This document shows positions 21,181 to 32,436 of a stretch of DNA of 64,000 nucleotides, one piece after another; position 1 is the first letter of the stretch; every line of letters starts with the position of its first letter. A program made the translations under genes and the position numbers. The notes under the pieces are model-generated. The model was not told the DNA's origin, ran no database searches, and saw only the letters and a list, made by a program, of their open reading frames with translations. The stretch is from Sacculina carcini (Eukaryota > Arthropoda > Thecostraca > Sacculinidae): positions 3,058,781 through 3,122,780 of the forward strand of contig OU696594.1 in the NCBI GenBank assembly GCA_916048095.2, written 5' to 3'.

Positions 21181-21457
21181 ACGGTAAAAACCTCCATGAG
21201 AACAAGCCAGAATCTAAAACATAAATATAAAATATTACTGCACTTGTTGCATGTTCATGTTGACAATATATATCAGCCTGCTGGGATTATATGGCACGCC
21301 CCGCTAACCGCCCAACTGTATCGCTGACTTTCAGACTCGGAGTCTCATGACTCTCACCTAGACTCTAACATAATTCCTGATAAGCTTAAAAGTGCCAGGA
21401 ATATAGCCGCACAAGTGCTTTATCTATAGAAATGCCGGCGTAGACGAATTATTATGG

Positions 21458-21622
21458 TGTATTAAGCGCCAACTCGGCTATTAGGGGCTATACGTTCTGC
21501 CACGCTGTTTGCCCATCTACAAAAAACTTCCGGTAGACACAAGTGATGTTTTAACGAGCCCGGGTGCAGACACGAACCTCTAACACGTAAGTTCAACGCA
21601 TTGGCTACTAGGGGAGCTTAGC
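21458..21622 (-). repeat. tRNA-derived SINE, copy 2
   Basis: Same body as the SINE at 21018-21180 (TCTACCGGAAG, GATGGGCAAACAG, CGTATAGCC) in the same orientation. The B box is degraded (GAGGTTCGTGTCTG). Older copy. Confidence 0.6.
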
Positions 21623-21689
21623 GCGCATGCGCATCCTTGAGCGCCATATCAAATATATTCTAAACATCTAGTCATTCGATTAAACTAGT

Positions 21690-22040
21690 TGTACGAACAC
21701 CAAATAAAAAATCAACGCTATATTATTACACCAAAGAGCAGCACAGAACTAAGCACCTCCGGCCCACCAGAAATCCCAAACACCAATGACACACATATTC
21801 ACATTCACGCTACACTTCCACACACACACACATACATACGCACACACATACATACATACACAAAGCAAGCAGTTCCATAAACACCGAATACGCGTAACAG
21901 CACATGAACACGCGCACGCACATGCACCCTCTTCTACAGTTGTGAACACACGCGCATACACACAGCGCACGCACACATACACGCGCACACATCATTTCAA
22001 CAGTGTCTCTCAAACAAACGCCAACACTAATACACTAACA
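21690..22040 (-). repeat. 3' LTR of element 2
   Basis: Sense ends are TGTTAG and GTACA. Contains CA/TG-rich tracts and CGCGCACGCAC runs. Upstream in sense is the purine-rich GGGCGGAG, the likely polypurine tract. Confidence 0.92.
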
Positions 22041-22070
22041 CTCCGCCCAGACAACACTACCCATGTTGTC

Positions 22071-25019
22071 TCAACTACAACAATACCGTTGAGGAGGTCG
22101 CCTTTCCCTCCCGGAACGTCTCAGCACTGGTTCTTCCACATGGTCATTCACACTTTCATCGGAATGATCCAAAGTGATAAACAGTCTGTCTTCGTTCATA
22201 TCAGCAACGTTGGCATGTTGACCATCTTCACCTTCTGTCCTGGGTCTTAGATCACGCACGTGGCGCGGCACACCACCAACTTCGACAGCGTTCTCTGATA
22301 CTATTCCAGTCACAAGCCCTTTCTCGTACCGTTCATTGCACCTGGCTCCCGACGGTCGCACCCATACAGCATCACCAATTGAATACCGACATTCACCTCC
22401 TTTATCTTCACTCAACTCTTGATTTGCGCTGTCAACGTCTCGAATTCTAACCTGGTACCTAAAAAGAGCATCTGCAGGAGATGACGTTAACTCTGGCCTG
22501 TCCCTGGGCGCCACGTTGTATCGATAGACGGCCTCAGCGATCGTACAGTTCTTCTTGGCCGCTATTGACTTTACAGTGCGGTGGCAGCGTTCAGCTATTC
22601 CATGACCAGATGGTTGATACGCGCACCTGAACCGTAAATGTATCTGCCATTGACGAGCACATGCCATGAATCTTTGACTACGAAATGCAGTGTCGTTGTC
22701 TAGTAGTAGCTGTTCTGGTGCTCCACGCTCAAAAAATACATCCTCCAACTGCTGCACGATATACGGTGTACTCTGGAATCTCAATTTCCGCCATATTGCA
22801 TAGCGTGACGGGCCATGGTCAATCATCGTGAGAAAATGCTCGCCTCTCACATGAGTAATGTCAACTCCCACTCGTTGCCATACCTTTGTTACACCAAGGC
22901 CTCCGTGATTCCATTTAACCGGTGCAGGATTAATGGACTGGCACTCCTGACACCGGGACACAACAGACGAAACTTGACGCTTGGTTGCCGGTAGTTTTGC
23001 CCGCTTGGTGAAATACAGTGTGCGTCTGACGCCAGGATGACCAGTCTCGCGATGCAGCTTTTCTATCAAAGGCTCGACGTCTCCCACAGCACACGCAACT
23101 GATGCAGGGGGCGCTGTTTTTCCACCTCCCGAGCAGACTTCTCTTCGCAACCACATTTGCGGCACTCTTGTCAAAGCATCTGCACGATTAAAAGCCGAAC
23201 CCACACAATGAACACTAACCGACAAGGCATATTCTTGCACTATGGTCTGAAACGTTGAGATCCGTCTCCTGATTAACAATTCGCTTGACGCCTTGGTACG
23301 CAGTCTTGCTCTTCCGGAGAGTGAGTCACTCAGCCAATGAAACACTGATCTCGAATCTGTCATTAGTCGAATACTTTTCATCTTCCATGCAGCCGCCAAA
23401 TTCATGCCTTTTAGCACCGCATCCAGCTCAGCGATGTTGATATGTGAGTCACAGTCCTTGCGTAACCAACAACAATCTTCAACAATACTGCCGTCTACCT
23501 CTAAAGCCACCCCTACTGCCAGTGAACTAGCGTCCACCCAAACCACCGCTTCATCGCCCAGCACACTCCACCTTCCTTTCGAGGGATCGTTCTTTTTCCA
23601 CCTTTGATAGACATCCCCTAACATTGAACGTAAACCTTCATCAGTAATCTCATCATCCCAATTATTAGTTATTGCAGCGGCCCTACGTTTCAAATATGAA
23701 GCTGCAGGTCTCAAATACGCGCAAACAGGCAAATGTCCGGTAATTTGGCCGCACCATGAAAACACCACTCTTCTGCTCAATCTGGACGGCACAGGAAGAA
23801 TTTCTTTAGCTCTTCTCCAAATGATATTTCCATTCTCACTTCTCACTTGCACTCCCAATGCCTTCGCCCCTTCGCTCAAACGCTCAGGCGACTTGCAGAT
23901 CAGTCCAAATTGTTTCAAATGTTCTATCACCGCCTGCACTGAGACAACAGTTTCATCGACCAAAATGTCATCTACATATGGGACTGTTCCTCTGAAGACA
24001 TCGTCTCTCAGTCGCAATACGGCAGCCAACACAGACTTCATAACCAAGGGTGCTATTGAAAGCCCAAACCCCAACCTGGTTAAACAATATCTCGCTCCAC
24101 GATATTCCACTGTTTGAAAGCTCCACAATGATTCATCAACTCTGAGCTGCAGATACGCGTCTTTTAAATCAACTAATGACACGTTGTCTCCTCGACGACG
24201 CCATTCTCTCAGTTTATCTGCACACACATCTGCGTCGGCTGTATGTAGATTTAAGTGCCCGTTCAATTCTCTATAGTCCAACACAGGTCGCACTTTCTCA
24301 CCATCCCGCTGCAATACCGCCATCATTGGTATGAGTCCTCTAGCTGGACCCAATTGCGACTCGTCGTAAGGCATAAGCCAGCCCCGATCGATCCACCTCT
24401 GCACTTCTCGATCATACTTCTCTCTAGCGTCCGTTGGAACCTTGTACTGAGGAATTTTATTATACAACACTGTTGGTTCCGTGTCTGCCCATTTCCACGT
24501 GACAATCCAGATCCTTTGTTTTTCGTCAAAACGCGCCAGAAAATCCTTTTCATCGATTAACAGGTGCGAGTGATTTGTTGGGCCCGGAAAAGCACAACAT
24601 AAATTGTCCGACCGATCGTTAAACAACACATTTTGCGCAGAACGCACAAAAACTCCCCCCAGTGCAGATATCGCATTCATTCCCAAGATAAGATCAAATC
24701 CAATAGGTTGATAATCAACTACTAAAACATCCACTTGAGCTGAGCGACCACTGGGCAACTGAATTGTCACTCTCCCTTCACCGGCGCAAAGCACACGCTG
24801 ACCACTCACCGTGTTGAAGCTCGCCTTCCTCTTTCTCCATTTCCAACAGGCTGAGGCGTGCACAATACTGGTGGAACACCCTGTATCAATAAGCACGTTT
24901 CGACGCGCACCGTCAACCAACAGCTGCATACAGGGTAACGCCTCGTTTACAGGTGAGAAGAGACCGGCGCCGACGTCTCTTCTCCCATTCCGTTTCCCGA
25001 ATCCGGAAATCTTGAACAT
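22071..25019 (-). CDS. Pol of LTR element 2
   Basis: About 980 codons. Aspartic protease VLIDTGCSTSIV near the N-terminus; RT with FGLSIAPLVM and the catalytic YVDDILV; RNase H with WVDASSLAVG, HINIAELDAV and MTDSRSV; integrase zinc domain (HRETGH, CQEC), GVDITHVRG, LLLDNDTAFRS and PSGHGIAERCHR for the D,D,E triad; C-terminal VWVRPSGARC module. The frame is -1 to gag with a 73-nt overlap containing GGGAAAC (24992-24998) in the correct register for slippage. Stop TAG or TAA close to the 3' LTR. Confidence 0.93.
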   Translation of the reverse strand: MFKISGFGKRNGRRDVGAGLFSPVNEALPCMQLLVDGARRNVLIDTGCSTSIVHASACWKWRKRKASFNTVSGQRVLCAGEGRVTIQLPSGRSAQVDVLVVDYQPIGFDLILGMNAISALGGVFVRSAQNVLFNDRSDNLCCAFPGPTNHSHLLIDEKDFLARFDEKQRIWIVTWKWADTEPTVLYNKIPQYKVPTDAREKYDREVQRWIDRGWLMPYDESQLGPARGLIPMMAVLQRDGEKVRPVLDYRELNGHLNLHTADADVCADKLREWRRRGDNVSLVDLKDAYLQLRVDESLWSFQTVEYRGARYCLTRLGFGLSIAPLVMKSVLAAVLRLRDDVFRGTVPYVDDILVDETVVSVQAVIEHLKQFGLICKSPERLSEGAKALGVQVRSENGNIIWRRAKEILPVPSRLSRRVVFSWCGQITGHLPVCAYLRPAASYLKRRAAAITNNWDDEITDEGLRSMLGDVYQRWKKNDPSKGRWSVLGDEAVVWVDASSLAVGVALEVDGSIVEDCCWLRKDCDSHINIAELDAVLKGMNLAAAWKMKSIRLMTDSRSVFHWLSDSLSGRARLRTKASSELLIRRRISTFQTIVQEYALSVSVHCVGSAFNRADALTRVPQMWLRREVCSGGGKTAPPASVACAVGDVEPLIEKLHRETGHPGVRRTLYFTKRAKLPATKRQVSSVVSRCQECQSINPAPVKWNHGGLGVTKVWQRVGVDITHVRGEHFLTMIDHGPSRYAIWRKLRFQSTPYIVQQLEDVFFERGAPEQLLLDNDTAFRSQRFMACARQWQIHLRFRCAYQPSGHGIAERCHRTVKSIAAKKNCTIAEAVYRYNVAPRDRPELTSSPADALFRYQVRIRDVDSANQELSEDKGGECRYSIGDAVWVRPSGARCNERYEKGLVTGIVSENAVEVGGVPRHVRDLRPRTEGEDGQHANVADMNEDRLFITLDHSDESVNDHVEEPVLRRSGRERRPPQRYCCS

Positions 25020-25690
25020 TTTGCAGCAATGTGACCTTCACCACCACAGAGGAAGCATATAATTCCCTGTCTTCCTTTTCGACATGTTCTAGTTACATGA
25101 CCAAACATACCACACTTGAAACATCTCAATTGACGATGGTCGCTACTAGTCCTTACATCTCGTTTCTGTGATGCACAAACACTGTTGCGAGCCGTAGACT
25201 CTCGCTCATCAGCCAACACGATTCTCGCACGATCGAGTACACATTCTAGGGACATGTCTTCCAGCTTGGAGTTAGCTCGCAACACGTGTCTGACGTTTTC
25301 AGGTAGGCCGGTTACAAAAGCGCACTTCAGTGCAAGCTGACCAGCTATGCCACATCTTCCAGCCAGTTTTTCGATGTCAGCCAAGTAGACATCAACGGAC
25401 TCACCACTTTTCAGCGTGCGATTAACCAATTCCTCGTATGATAAATAGGGATCAGAGCCAAAGGCACGAGAAAGAACTTCGGTTACCTTGTCCACATCCA
25501 ACTGGTCTGAGTCAGAGAGTCTGTCTACCACAGCATAGGCATCTCCAGACAGCCTCATCTGAATAACTGTGGCGACGTCAGTAACTCTCCTGAGTTTGCA
25601 TATTTTCTTCACTTTGCTGATCCACTGAACAACATCATCTTTTCCGTCGAACTCAGGAATAAGTCTAAGGTCAAACTCTTTCTCCGTCAT
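24947..25690 (-). CDS. Gag of LTR element 2
   Basis: A 247-codon frame starting MTEKEFDLRLIPEFDGKDDV only 15 nt from the 5' LTR. A capsid-like domain (IPEFDGKDDVVQWISKV) is followed by two canonical CCHC knuckles (CFKCGMFGHVTRTC and CFLCGGEGHIAAKC). Intact; assembles particles and binds the RNA. Confidence 0.92.
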   Translation of the reverse strand: MTEKEFDLRLIPEFDGKDDVVQWISKVKKICKLRRVTDVATVIQMRLSGDAYAVVDRLSDSDQLDVDKVTEVLSRAFGSDPYLSYEELVNRTLKSGESVDVYLADIEKLAGRCGIAGQLALKCAFVTGLPENVRHVLRANSKLEDMSLECVLDRARIVLADERESTARNSVCASQKRDVRTSSDHRQLRCFKCGMFGHVTRTCRKGRQGIICFLCGGEGHIAAKCSRFPDSGNGMGEETSAPVSSHL

Positions 25691-25705
25691 ATTGCCGAAA
25701 TAGCT
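25691..25705 (-). other. Primer-binding site and leader, element 2
   Basis: 15 nt between LTR and gag ATG. Plus-strand 25694-25705 reads GCCGAAATAGCT, the same 12 nt as in element 1 and identical to the 5' end of tRNA-Phe. Confidence 0.7.
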
Positions 25706-26056
25706 TGTACGAACACCAAATAAAAAATCAACGCTATATTATTACACCAAAGAGCAGCACAGAACTAAGCACCTCCGGCCCACCAGAAATCCCAAACACC
25801 AATGACACACATATTCACATTCACGCTACACTTCCACACACACACACATACATACGCACACACATACATACATACACAAAGCAAGCAGTTCCATAAACAC
25901 CGAATACGCGTAACAGCACATGAACACGCGCACGCACATGCACCCTCTTCTACAGTTGTGAACACACGCGCATACACACAGCGCACGCACACATACACGC
26001 GCACACATCATTTCAACAGTGTCTCTCAAACAAACGCCAACACTAATACACTAACA
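25706..26056 (-). repeat. 5' LTR of element 2
   Basis: 351 bp, apparently identical to 21690-22040. Confidence 0.92.
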
Positions 26057-26061
26057 CTAGT

Positions 26062-27310
26062 ATTGGAATTAAGAAAAAGTAACTGAATTAGATTACAGTG
26101 ACAAGTTGACATTATCGTAACCTCTATGAAACCCACGTCTTATAAAACGTACGGGGAAAATCCGAGCCAATATACGAGTAGCACAAGCCAGCGTAGCGCA
26201 AAAATATGCCAATAAATTGACAAATACCAACTAAAGATTTCCAGTAAGCCCCGAACAGAAAATGAACCAACATAACACAAGCAAATATTGTGCCAAGAAC
26301 ATTGCAACCCAAAAGACTGACACAAGAAACCGAATTAGCGAGAAAACATGGAACACACGGAACATTGAACACAAGAAACATCAACCACCAAGACGTAAAA
26401 ATGAAACCGAAATATTAAGACCGCAACAAAAATTATATGAAAGCCAGAATTGAACAAAATAAAACAAGAAAAATCAATCAGTGCAAACCAAGAGACCAAA
26501 ACAAGTATACTAAGTTAGCGAAAAAGTCGCAAGTGCAATGTGGAGATGAAGTTAGTGACAAGAAATTCGGAAATTGTAAGAATTATCGACTCACCTGTAG
26601 CTCGTGTCGTCGTGGAAAGCTTTTCTGCAGAGCGTTGTCGAATGAATATTCAGTTATTTGAGTTTTTTATATAATAAAAATGACAGTTGATTATGATTAA
26701 TCGAACGTTGACCCCAAAACTTAAACTACAAGTGAACAACACGTTGATTACCGCGCCAAAAACTGAAGACGATTTCTGCTTCGCTTCTTCAGCGCTGCCA
26801 AACGGTTTCAACACAATTTGCCAAAAAACTAACAACACCAACAAATTTCATTCCACATCAATAAACCTCACACTAATGTGTTTTATGAAATTTGAAATGA
26901 TTGTATTTTACTGTGTTCACAATTCTTAGAACATCCGAAAATATGTATACGCAAGTTTTATTTTACTAACTGATTTATGCGGTATGTTCAACTTCTATCG
27001 CAGTTTTCTAAAATTATCGCTCATTCACTAACCGCTAGCTACAAAATAGGAGGAACGATACACGATAAGTTCAAAAGACTGTTATGAAAATAAAGAAATG
27101 TGCACGGCTGTAATAGTCACAACACGCCTGACTGTTTCAGACCAGCTCAAGTTGAGAGTATATATAGGGTAAAGAATAAAGGGAGCAACACTGGTTTGCA
27201 AGTGAACCCTGAAAAAACATCATGAGAACTGCCAAGTGTGTGTGTGTAGCTGGCCAATGGCGTTATTATTCACAGCTGCAGTGCGCCAGTCTCGCTGGAG
27301 TTCTCGAATT
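26062..27310. other. AT-rich intergenic DNA
   Basis: Only short frames without recognisable families. A short ATATATAGGGTAAAGAATAAAG stretch near 27160 and a plain AT-rich background give no gene evidence. Confidence 0.4.
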
Positions 27311-27499
27311 AGGAGGGTGTGTGCCACTTTCTCCCATGCGCCTTGACCCACCCCAACCATGACCCCTTCATGTTGAAGCATGTGGTCCCTGATCTTGAAG
27401 AAGACATCAGGGAGAGGCTCATCAGGAAGATCATCACCTCCATCAGATTCACACATGACCTTCTTCCCTCCAGCCAGATGTAGGACATGGTGTCACAAA

Positions 27500-27891
27500 A
27501 ACCTAAGGAGGCCAGTGTCAACCCATTTGCATTCTTGGAAATCCCCACTCTCATGGAGGAAGATGGGCCCAATATTGAGGAGCCAATCAAGGAGGTGGAC
27601 ACCTGGGACAGGAGCAAGGTGGCAGAGGTGAAGCCTGGGCAATTCCCCAGCATGTACAGATCATGATGCATGATCTCGCTGTTCATCAAGTACAACACGG
27701 CCTTGCCCAGCTCTGCTGCCGTGGAGCGCATGTTCAGCCCTGCTGATTATGTCATCAGGCCCAAGTGTGTATGCATGACCAGCGACAGGTTCGAGAAGCT
27801 GGTCTTCACCAAGGGAAACATGCAGCTCCTGAATGCTGTCTTGAGGATGGAGAGGAGGGAGGGAGAGTCTGAGTCAGAGAGACTGATATAA
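27500..27891 (+). pseudogene. hAT transposase C-terminal remnant
   Basis: Two frames joined by an internal stop around 27664-27668: EDGPNIEEPIKEVDTWDR, then FIKYNTALPSSAAVERMFS, the hallmark of the hAT dimerisation domain, followed by DRFEKLVFTKGN. The N-terminal BED finger and most of the catalytic core are absent or unrecognisable. This is a candidate source family for the hAT-type non-autonomous elements nearby, but no terminal repeats link them. Confidence 0.75.
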
Positions 27892-28164
27892 CTTACAGGC
27901 CATATACTGGTTCCAGTGACAGTTTTATCTAGTTTAAATAATTTTCACCGTAGAAAATAGTGTGTATGTTTTTTAACATATTTAGACTAAAAGGTATTTA
28001 TACTTGATTGTTTTTTATCGCAAGTTGACACCTTTATCGCTATCATTTTACCGTTTGTCGCTTAACGCAGGTTGGGTTTTGAATTGTTTTCGTGTATCGC
28101 AGGCTGGGGAAAATCGTATCGTTTATCGTTATCGCAAGCTAAAAAAACGTTATCGCAGAAACCA

Positions 28165-28690
28165 CTGGTAAGAAGGAGAAAATGTGTGCGACAATGTGCT
28201 CAACATTCGATCAGTCAAACCATTAACATCGTTAAATAATTACATCTAAATATTTCATATAATGCACGAGTTGACATAATACTCATATACACAATAATGC
28301 GCATATCAATGTGTTTACCCCTGAATACGTATACGGATATAGGTTGTAACTATACAGATCAGTGTAGTTTGCACTCATAGTATTAAACTCAAAGTATTAG
28401 CTCTTTAGGTGAATCACAAATTTAGTCAACTTAATCTCAATTTCCTGCTCAACACTGGAATTAGTCAAAAACAGCACCGCCTGAGCCGTATCACGAGTGT
28501 GGACAATTCGACCACATAACCAAGTTTGAAAACCACTGAGTGTGGACAAAAACGACCGTGACTCATCACGCACACATCAGCCACGCCACTTGAACGCGGC
28601 CACTGTGGCCGCCTAGAAAGAGTGTGAGAGCGGCAGAATTGTGTGGCAGTTTTACCATGTGGACGAAACCTATGTCGGTCCATAAACCTA
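28165..28690 (-). repeat. Interspersed repeat D, minus copy
   Basis: Reverse-oriented partner of 11170-11660, with a private AACTATACAGATCAGTGTAG-region insertion of about 50 bp (28345-28400). Together the two bracket the transposon block. Confidence 0.65.
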
Positions 28691-28769
28691 AGCTGCAATA
28701 CAAAGCCATGACGTAAGACAGTGCAACTTCAGTGAAGACAATACGCACGTTGCAACAACGATCAGTGGC

Positions 28770-29545
28770 GTAACAATACAAGTTCAAGGGAGGCAATACA
28801 CATGCATTTAGGCGTATACAATTCGCACACACCTCCGTCCCCTTCTTGAGCGGCGTGCGCAATAGTTGTTGATGAACGAGCGTTTTTCTGCAAAAAGCGA
28901 CTGGAAGGAAGAGGCGCCGTTTGTTGAGCAGAGGACGAGGAGAGCACTGGGTCGTCGGGAACGGAGTCTTCTATGACGATAACAGTTTGTCGGTTATAAC
29001 AGGCACCGGTTTCTCCACAGAAGTCGACCACTTGCTAAACGAATCTGGTATTGGTCTCACCACGCCAATTTTGTCCCAGTGCTTCGTTATCCTGTGTTAT
29101 CCGTGTTATCCTGGACACGGACATGGTGACCGTTTTGAATGACGGGCACGTTTGTTGTAGCGAGAGACCGTGTCTCTAGCTGTTGTAACACGGCGATCCA
29201 CAGATTGCTTGCCATTGTGACTTGAACGCAGCAGGCCGGCAGACAAGCGCCGAGAGAATGACCATACAGGACTTGAGCTGGTGAAGGTCCGGTGTGTATG
29301 ACGAAGTTCCAGCAATCCGCGATCGAAATCCTCATTGTCAATATGGCCGTTTCAAATGGTGCGACCCTTACTATCAGATGTTTAACAATTTTCACTGCTG
29401 TTTCCGCGTGTGCGCTGGATTGAGTGTAATGTGGCGATGTGATCACATGACGAACACCCCACTTTTCCAGGAACTGTCGGTTCACGGAGTTTACTAGTTT
29501 ACATATTCTGTTGAGCCACCATGAGTCTTCTTGTGATCTGGCCAT
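28770..29545 (-). pseudogene. Ty3-type integrase remnant
   Basis: The frame 29087-29545 reads FLEKWGVRHVITSPHYTQSS followed by AHAETAVKIVKHLI and PSPAQVLYGHSL, the integrase core around the catalytic Glu as in K02A2.6-like gypsy elements. It continues, with a frame break, into a variable C-terminus (28770-29030). Upstream domains and LTRs are missing. Unrelated to elements 1 and 2. Confidence 0.75.
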
Positions 29546-29599
29546 ATCACCGCCGCCTATGGTTACTTTATGAGCCCATGGTTACTCAAGTAGACGTGT

Positions 29600-29839
29600 A
29601 TGCAGAGCCGTAGCAACAGCTCCCCACGAATTCCCCGGCCAGGTGTGGGCAAGTGTTGAGGAGCCCCGTTGCTTCACGCATGATGTAGAGTCTATCATAA
29701 AGTAGCTCCTAGAAGTACCTTAAGTCCTCAGTAGACCGAGGGGCTGTTCGTAACTGCATTTCCCTAAAGTCTATTTCCCTACCTCTATTATAATGGTGCT
29801 TTATTTATATTGGGGGCTCCAATTATTATACCTTCGGGG
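29600..29839 (+). repeat. Older repeat split by the hAT element
   Basis: Contains GGGGGCTCCAATTATTAT before the hAT insertion and GGGGCATAA after it. The reversed copy at 44015-44280 shows both halves joined, which proves the insertion. Confidence 0.55.
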
Positions 29840-31354
29840 TAGAGATGCGACCTAAAAACCTAGGTTTTGTATATATATAACGTTTTTTTTTTTTCAAGAG
29901 TCATGCAAATAATTCGAATTATGGAAATGATAAATTTGGAATGTTAAATGAATTATTTTTATCAACACATGAATTATTCATGGTTTTATTGGCCCTGTCA
30001 AATTGAATTATCATTAAATATGCACAATAAAATTGTTAAAATGTATCTGAAAGCCGTAATATCATTGTTTGCACGGTACTGTGTGGCACTTCTATGTACA
30101 GTACAGTTTTGCATTCAATTATTGAGTTAATCATTGTGTAAGAAAGCAGTGTTTTTTAATCTTTTTTGCTAACTGCTAAAAACTGAAACTGTTTTAAAAA
30201 TCAACAGGTGGCATAATTATTATTATTTTTTACACATTACCTTTTTCCTCCCAGAAATGAACTACGTGAAATATAATAACTTTCATGATTTCATTCAACA
30301 GATCAATTATTTGCAAATATAAAAGTACATAAGTGTGTATATATAGAAATATACACACAAACTTAGTGTCCCTAATGAGACTACGAATAAAAGCGGGTCG
30401 CATTAATCAAAGTGGCAATCCTGACCAGAAAAACGGGAAATATTTTCGTGTAGGAAAAAAAACGACTGAGGAAATATATTTAATGTACAAAAAGGTATTT
30501 GAACACAAATAACTACATCAAAGAAACCATCATCCATAAAACCAGTTCTAAAAACAGGTTATTGATAAAATATAACAATTAATTTGGCTCAACTTTCCCT
30601 GATATGCCGCCATTTTTTTTCAAACTCTCTACATCTACGATAACCGTCTTTAAAAAAATCGATTTTGAAAAAACATGGTTTAAAAAACAGTTTAAATCAA
30701 GTGATTTAACCAGCCGCTTTTACCAGCAGGCTACTTGATATACAAAAGGTATTTGAACGTACATCAATCAAATCTATTTTACATAGATACTGTTTTAGAA
30801 AACATTTTTTCATTAAAAAACGTTAAATATACGTTTGTCAAAGAACACTTGACCAACCAATTAACTTGTTTTGTTCTGCTGTCAACATTTTCTGAATATG
30901 TACATTAATAAAACGAATTTAAAACCAGTTTGAAATACATCATTACATTCTTTCATAAAAAACATGGTTTCTCTAATAAATAAAAATCATAAATTTTCAA
31001 TGATTTTGTTTTGTTCTGCTGACAAATTATTTCAAGTATCCACATCATAAAACCATCTTTAAAAATACATGGGTTTTCTCAATGAAAAAACCTACACCAC
31101 CGGACCCGGATGCTTTTTCAAACAGTCTCCTGAGGTATTTATTGATAAATATTTGTCTTGTTTATACTATTATCAAATTATCTTTGAAATAAGACACGTA
31201 AAGATGTACAAAACATTAATTGAACTCATTTCTATGTACTAAAATCCAACATCCAATGACAATTGGTGCTAATTCTAAAAAACAAAAAACCCCTACAAAA
31301 ACATGTCTTTTTTGCACACAAAAACGCATAAAAACGGGTATTTTTGCATTTCTA
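29840..31354. mobile_element. Non-autonomous hAT element (1515 bp)
   Basis: Ends TAGAGATGCG and, reversed, TAGAAATGCA, and an exact 8-bp duplication CTTCGGGG at 29832-29839 and 31355-31362. The TAGRG start fits the hAT terminal consensus. The interior is AT-rich and noncoding with recurrent AAAAC-type motifs. It split an older repeat (29600-29839 and 31355-31385) whose reverse-oriented copy lies at 44015-44280. Confidence 0.82.
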
Positions 31355-31379
31355 CTTCGGGGGGCATAAGACCTTGCCT

Positions 31380-32015
31380 AAGCTCTGTGTGTGTCTGTGT
31401 GTGTGTGTGTGTGTAAGTGTGTGTATGTGTGTGTAAGTGTGTGTGTGTGTAGTTTATTTATTGCCCACAACACATGACACAGTACAAAATAACAAAATAT
31501 ACACAATGGGCAATAAAGTGGGTCAACTTGTTTTCATAGCACAGCTATATAAACCTCATGAATTGTCAGATGAAACATTTAAGCATAACGCAGAATTTTT
31601 AACATATAATTTTGTGACGTCAGCAATATTTGTGAGCACAATACATAATAGTGGACTTAACAAACACAATAATACACAATTCAACTGCACAATTCGATGA
31701 GACACATAACAACACTACTGCACAATAATGGAGGATAAACACTAAACTCTGAATTGGCGCTCTGCATATTGAAAAGATATAGCCTCAGACTACTCTTAAA
31801 CGTGTAAATCAAATAAATGGAACCAATGTGTGTGTGTGTGTGTGTGTGTGTTTGTTCAGTTTATTGGCACATTTTCACGACAATCATTTCATGCGAATAT
31901 ACAAGGTATAAAATGGCAGAAATGTGCATCGATCAAGCTCATAGATGGACATGATTGATGTGCAATATAGTACAATCAGAGAGAGAGAGAGTGTGTGTGT
32001 GTCCGTGTGTGTACT
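31380..32015. other. GT microsatellites with noncoding spacers
   Basis: GT tracts at 31386-31450 and 31826-31850 separated by AT-rich DNA. Nothing coding is recognised. Confidence 0.5.
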
Positions 32016-32436
32016 CACCTATTTGTACTCACATATTTGTACTCACATATTTGTTTACCACAGGAGATGAGCTGTGCTCGTACTGTCCTGTTTCCAACCC
32101 ACCCTCTAACCTATCTTCCTTGAAACTCCCAGTATTTCACACTATATCCAGTCTTTCTTTAAATGTTCCTACACTATTAACTCCTACAATATTCTCCCCT
32201 AACTGATTCCAGACACCAACACACCTATATGGGAAACTATACTTCTTAACATCTCTCAAACATCTAGTCCTTTTCAGTTTTTTCCATGACCCCTCTTGCC
32301 TGAATTATGCCAAACTATACAATTATCCCTATCTAACTTTTGCATACCCATTCTATGTGTAAAATATTAATCAAGTCGCCTCTTTACCTACGTTGTTCTA
32401 AAGATGGTAAAAAAAGCACTTTTAGTCTTTCCTCAT

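Larger units (their letters stand above)
21690..26056 (-). mobile_element. Ty3-type LTR retrotransposon, complete (element 2)
   Basis: LTRs of 351 bp each (21690-22040 and 25706-26056) look identical base for base by eye. The 5-bp target duplication CTAGT stands at 21685-21689 and 26057-26061. Gag and pol are intact, the protein order equals that of element 1, and the LTR sequence is different, so it is a sister family. Identical LTRs mean a very recent insertion. The same primer site motif occurs next to the 5' LTR. Confidence 0.95.

Noticed and set aside
27220..27731. Antisense frames over the hAT remnant
   Set aside because: They mirror the sense transposase relic; only the plus strand has conserved motifs.
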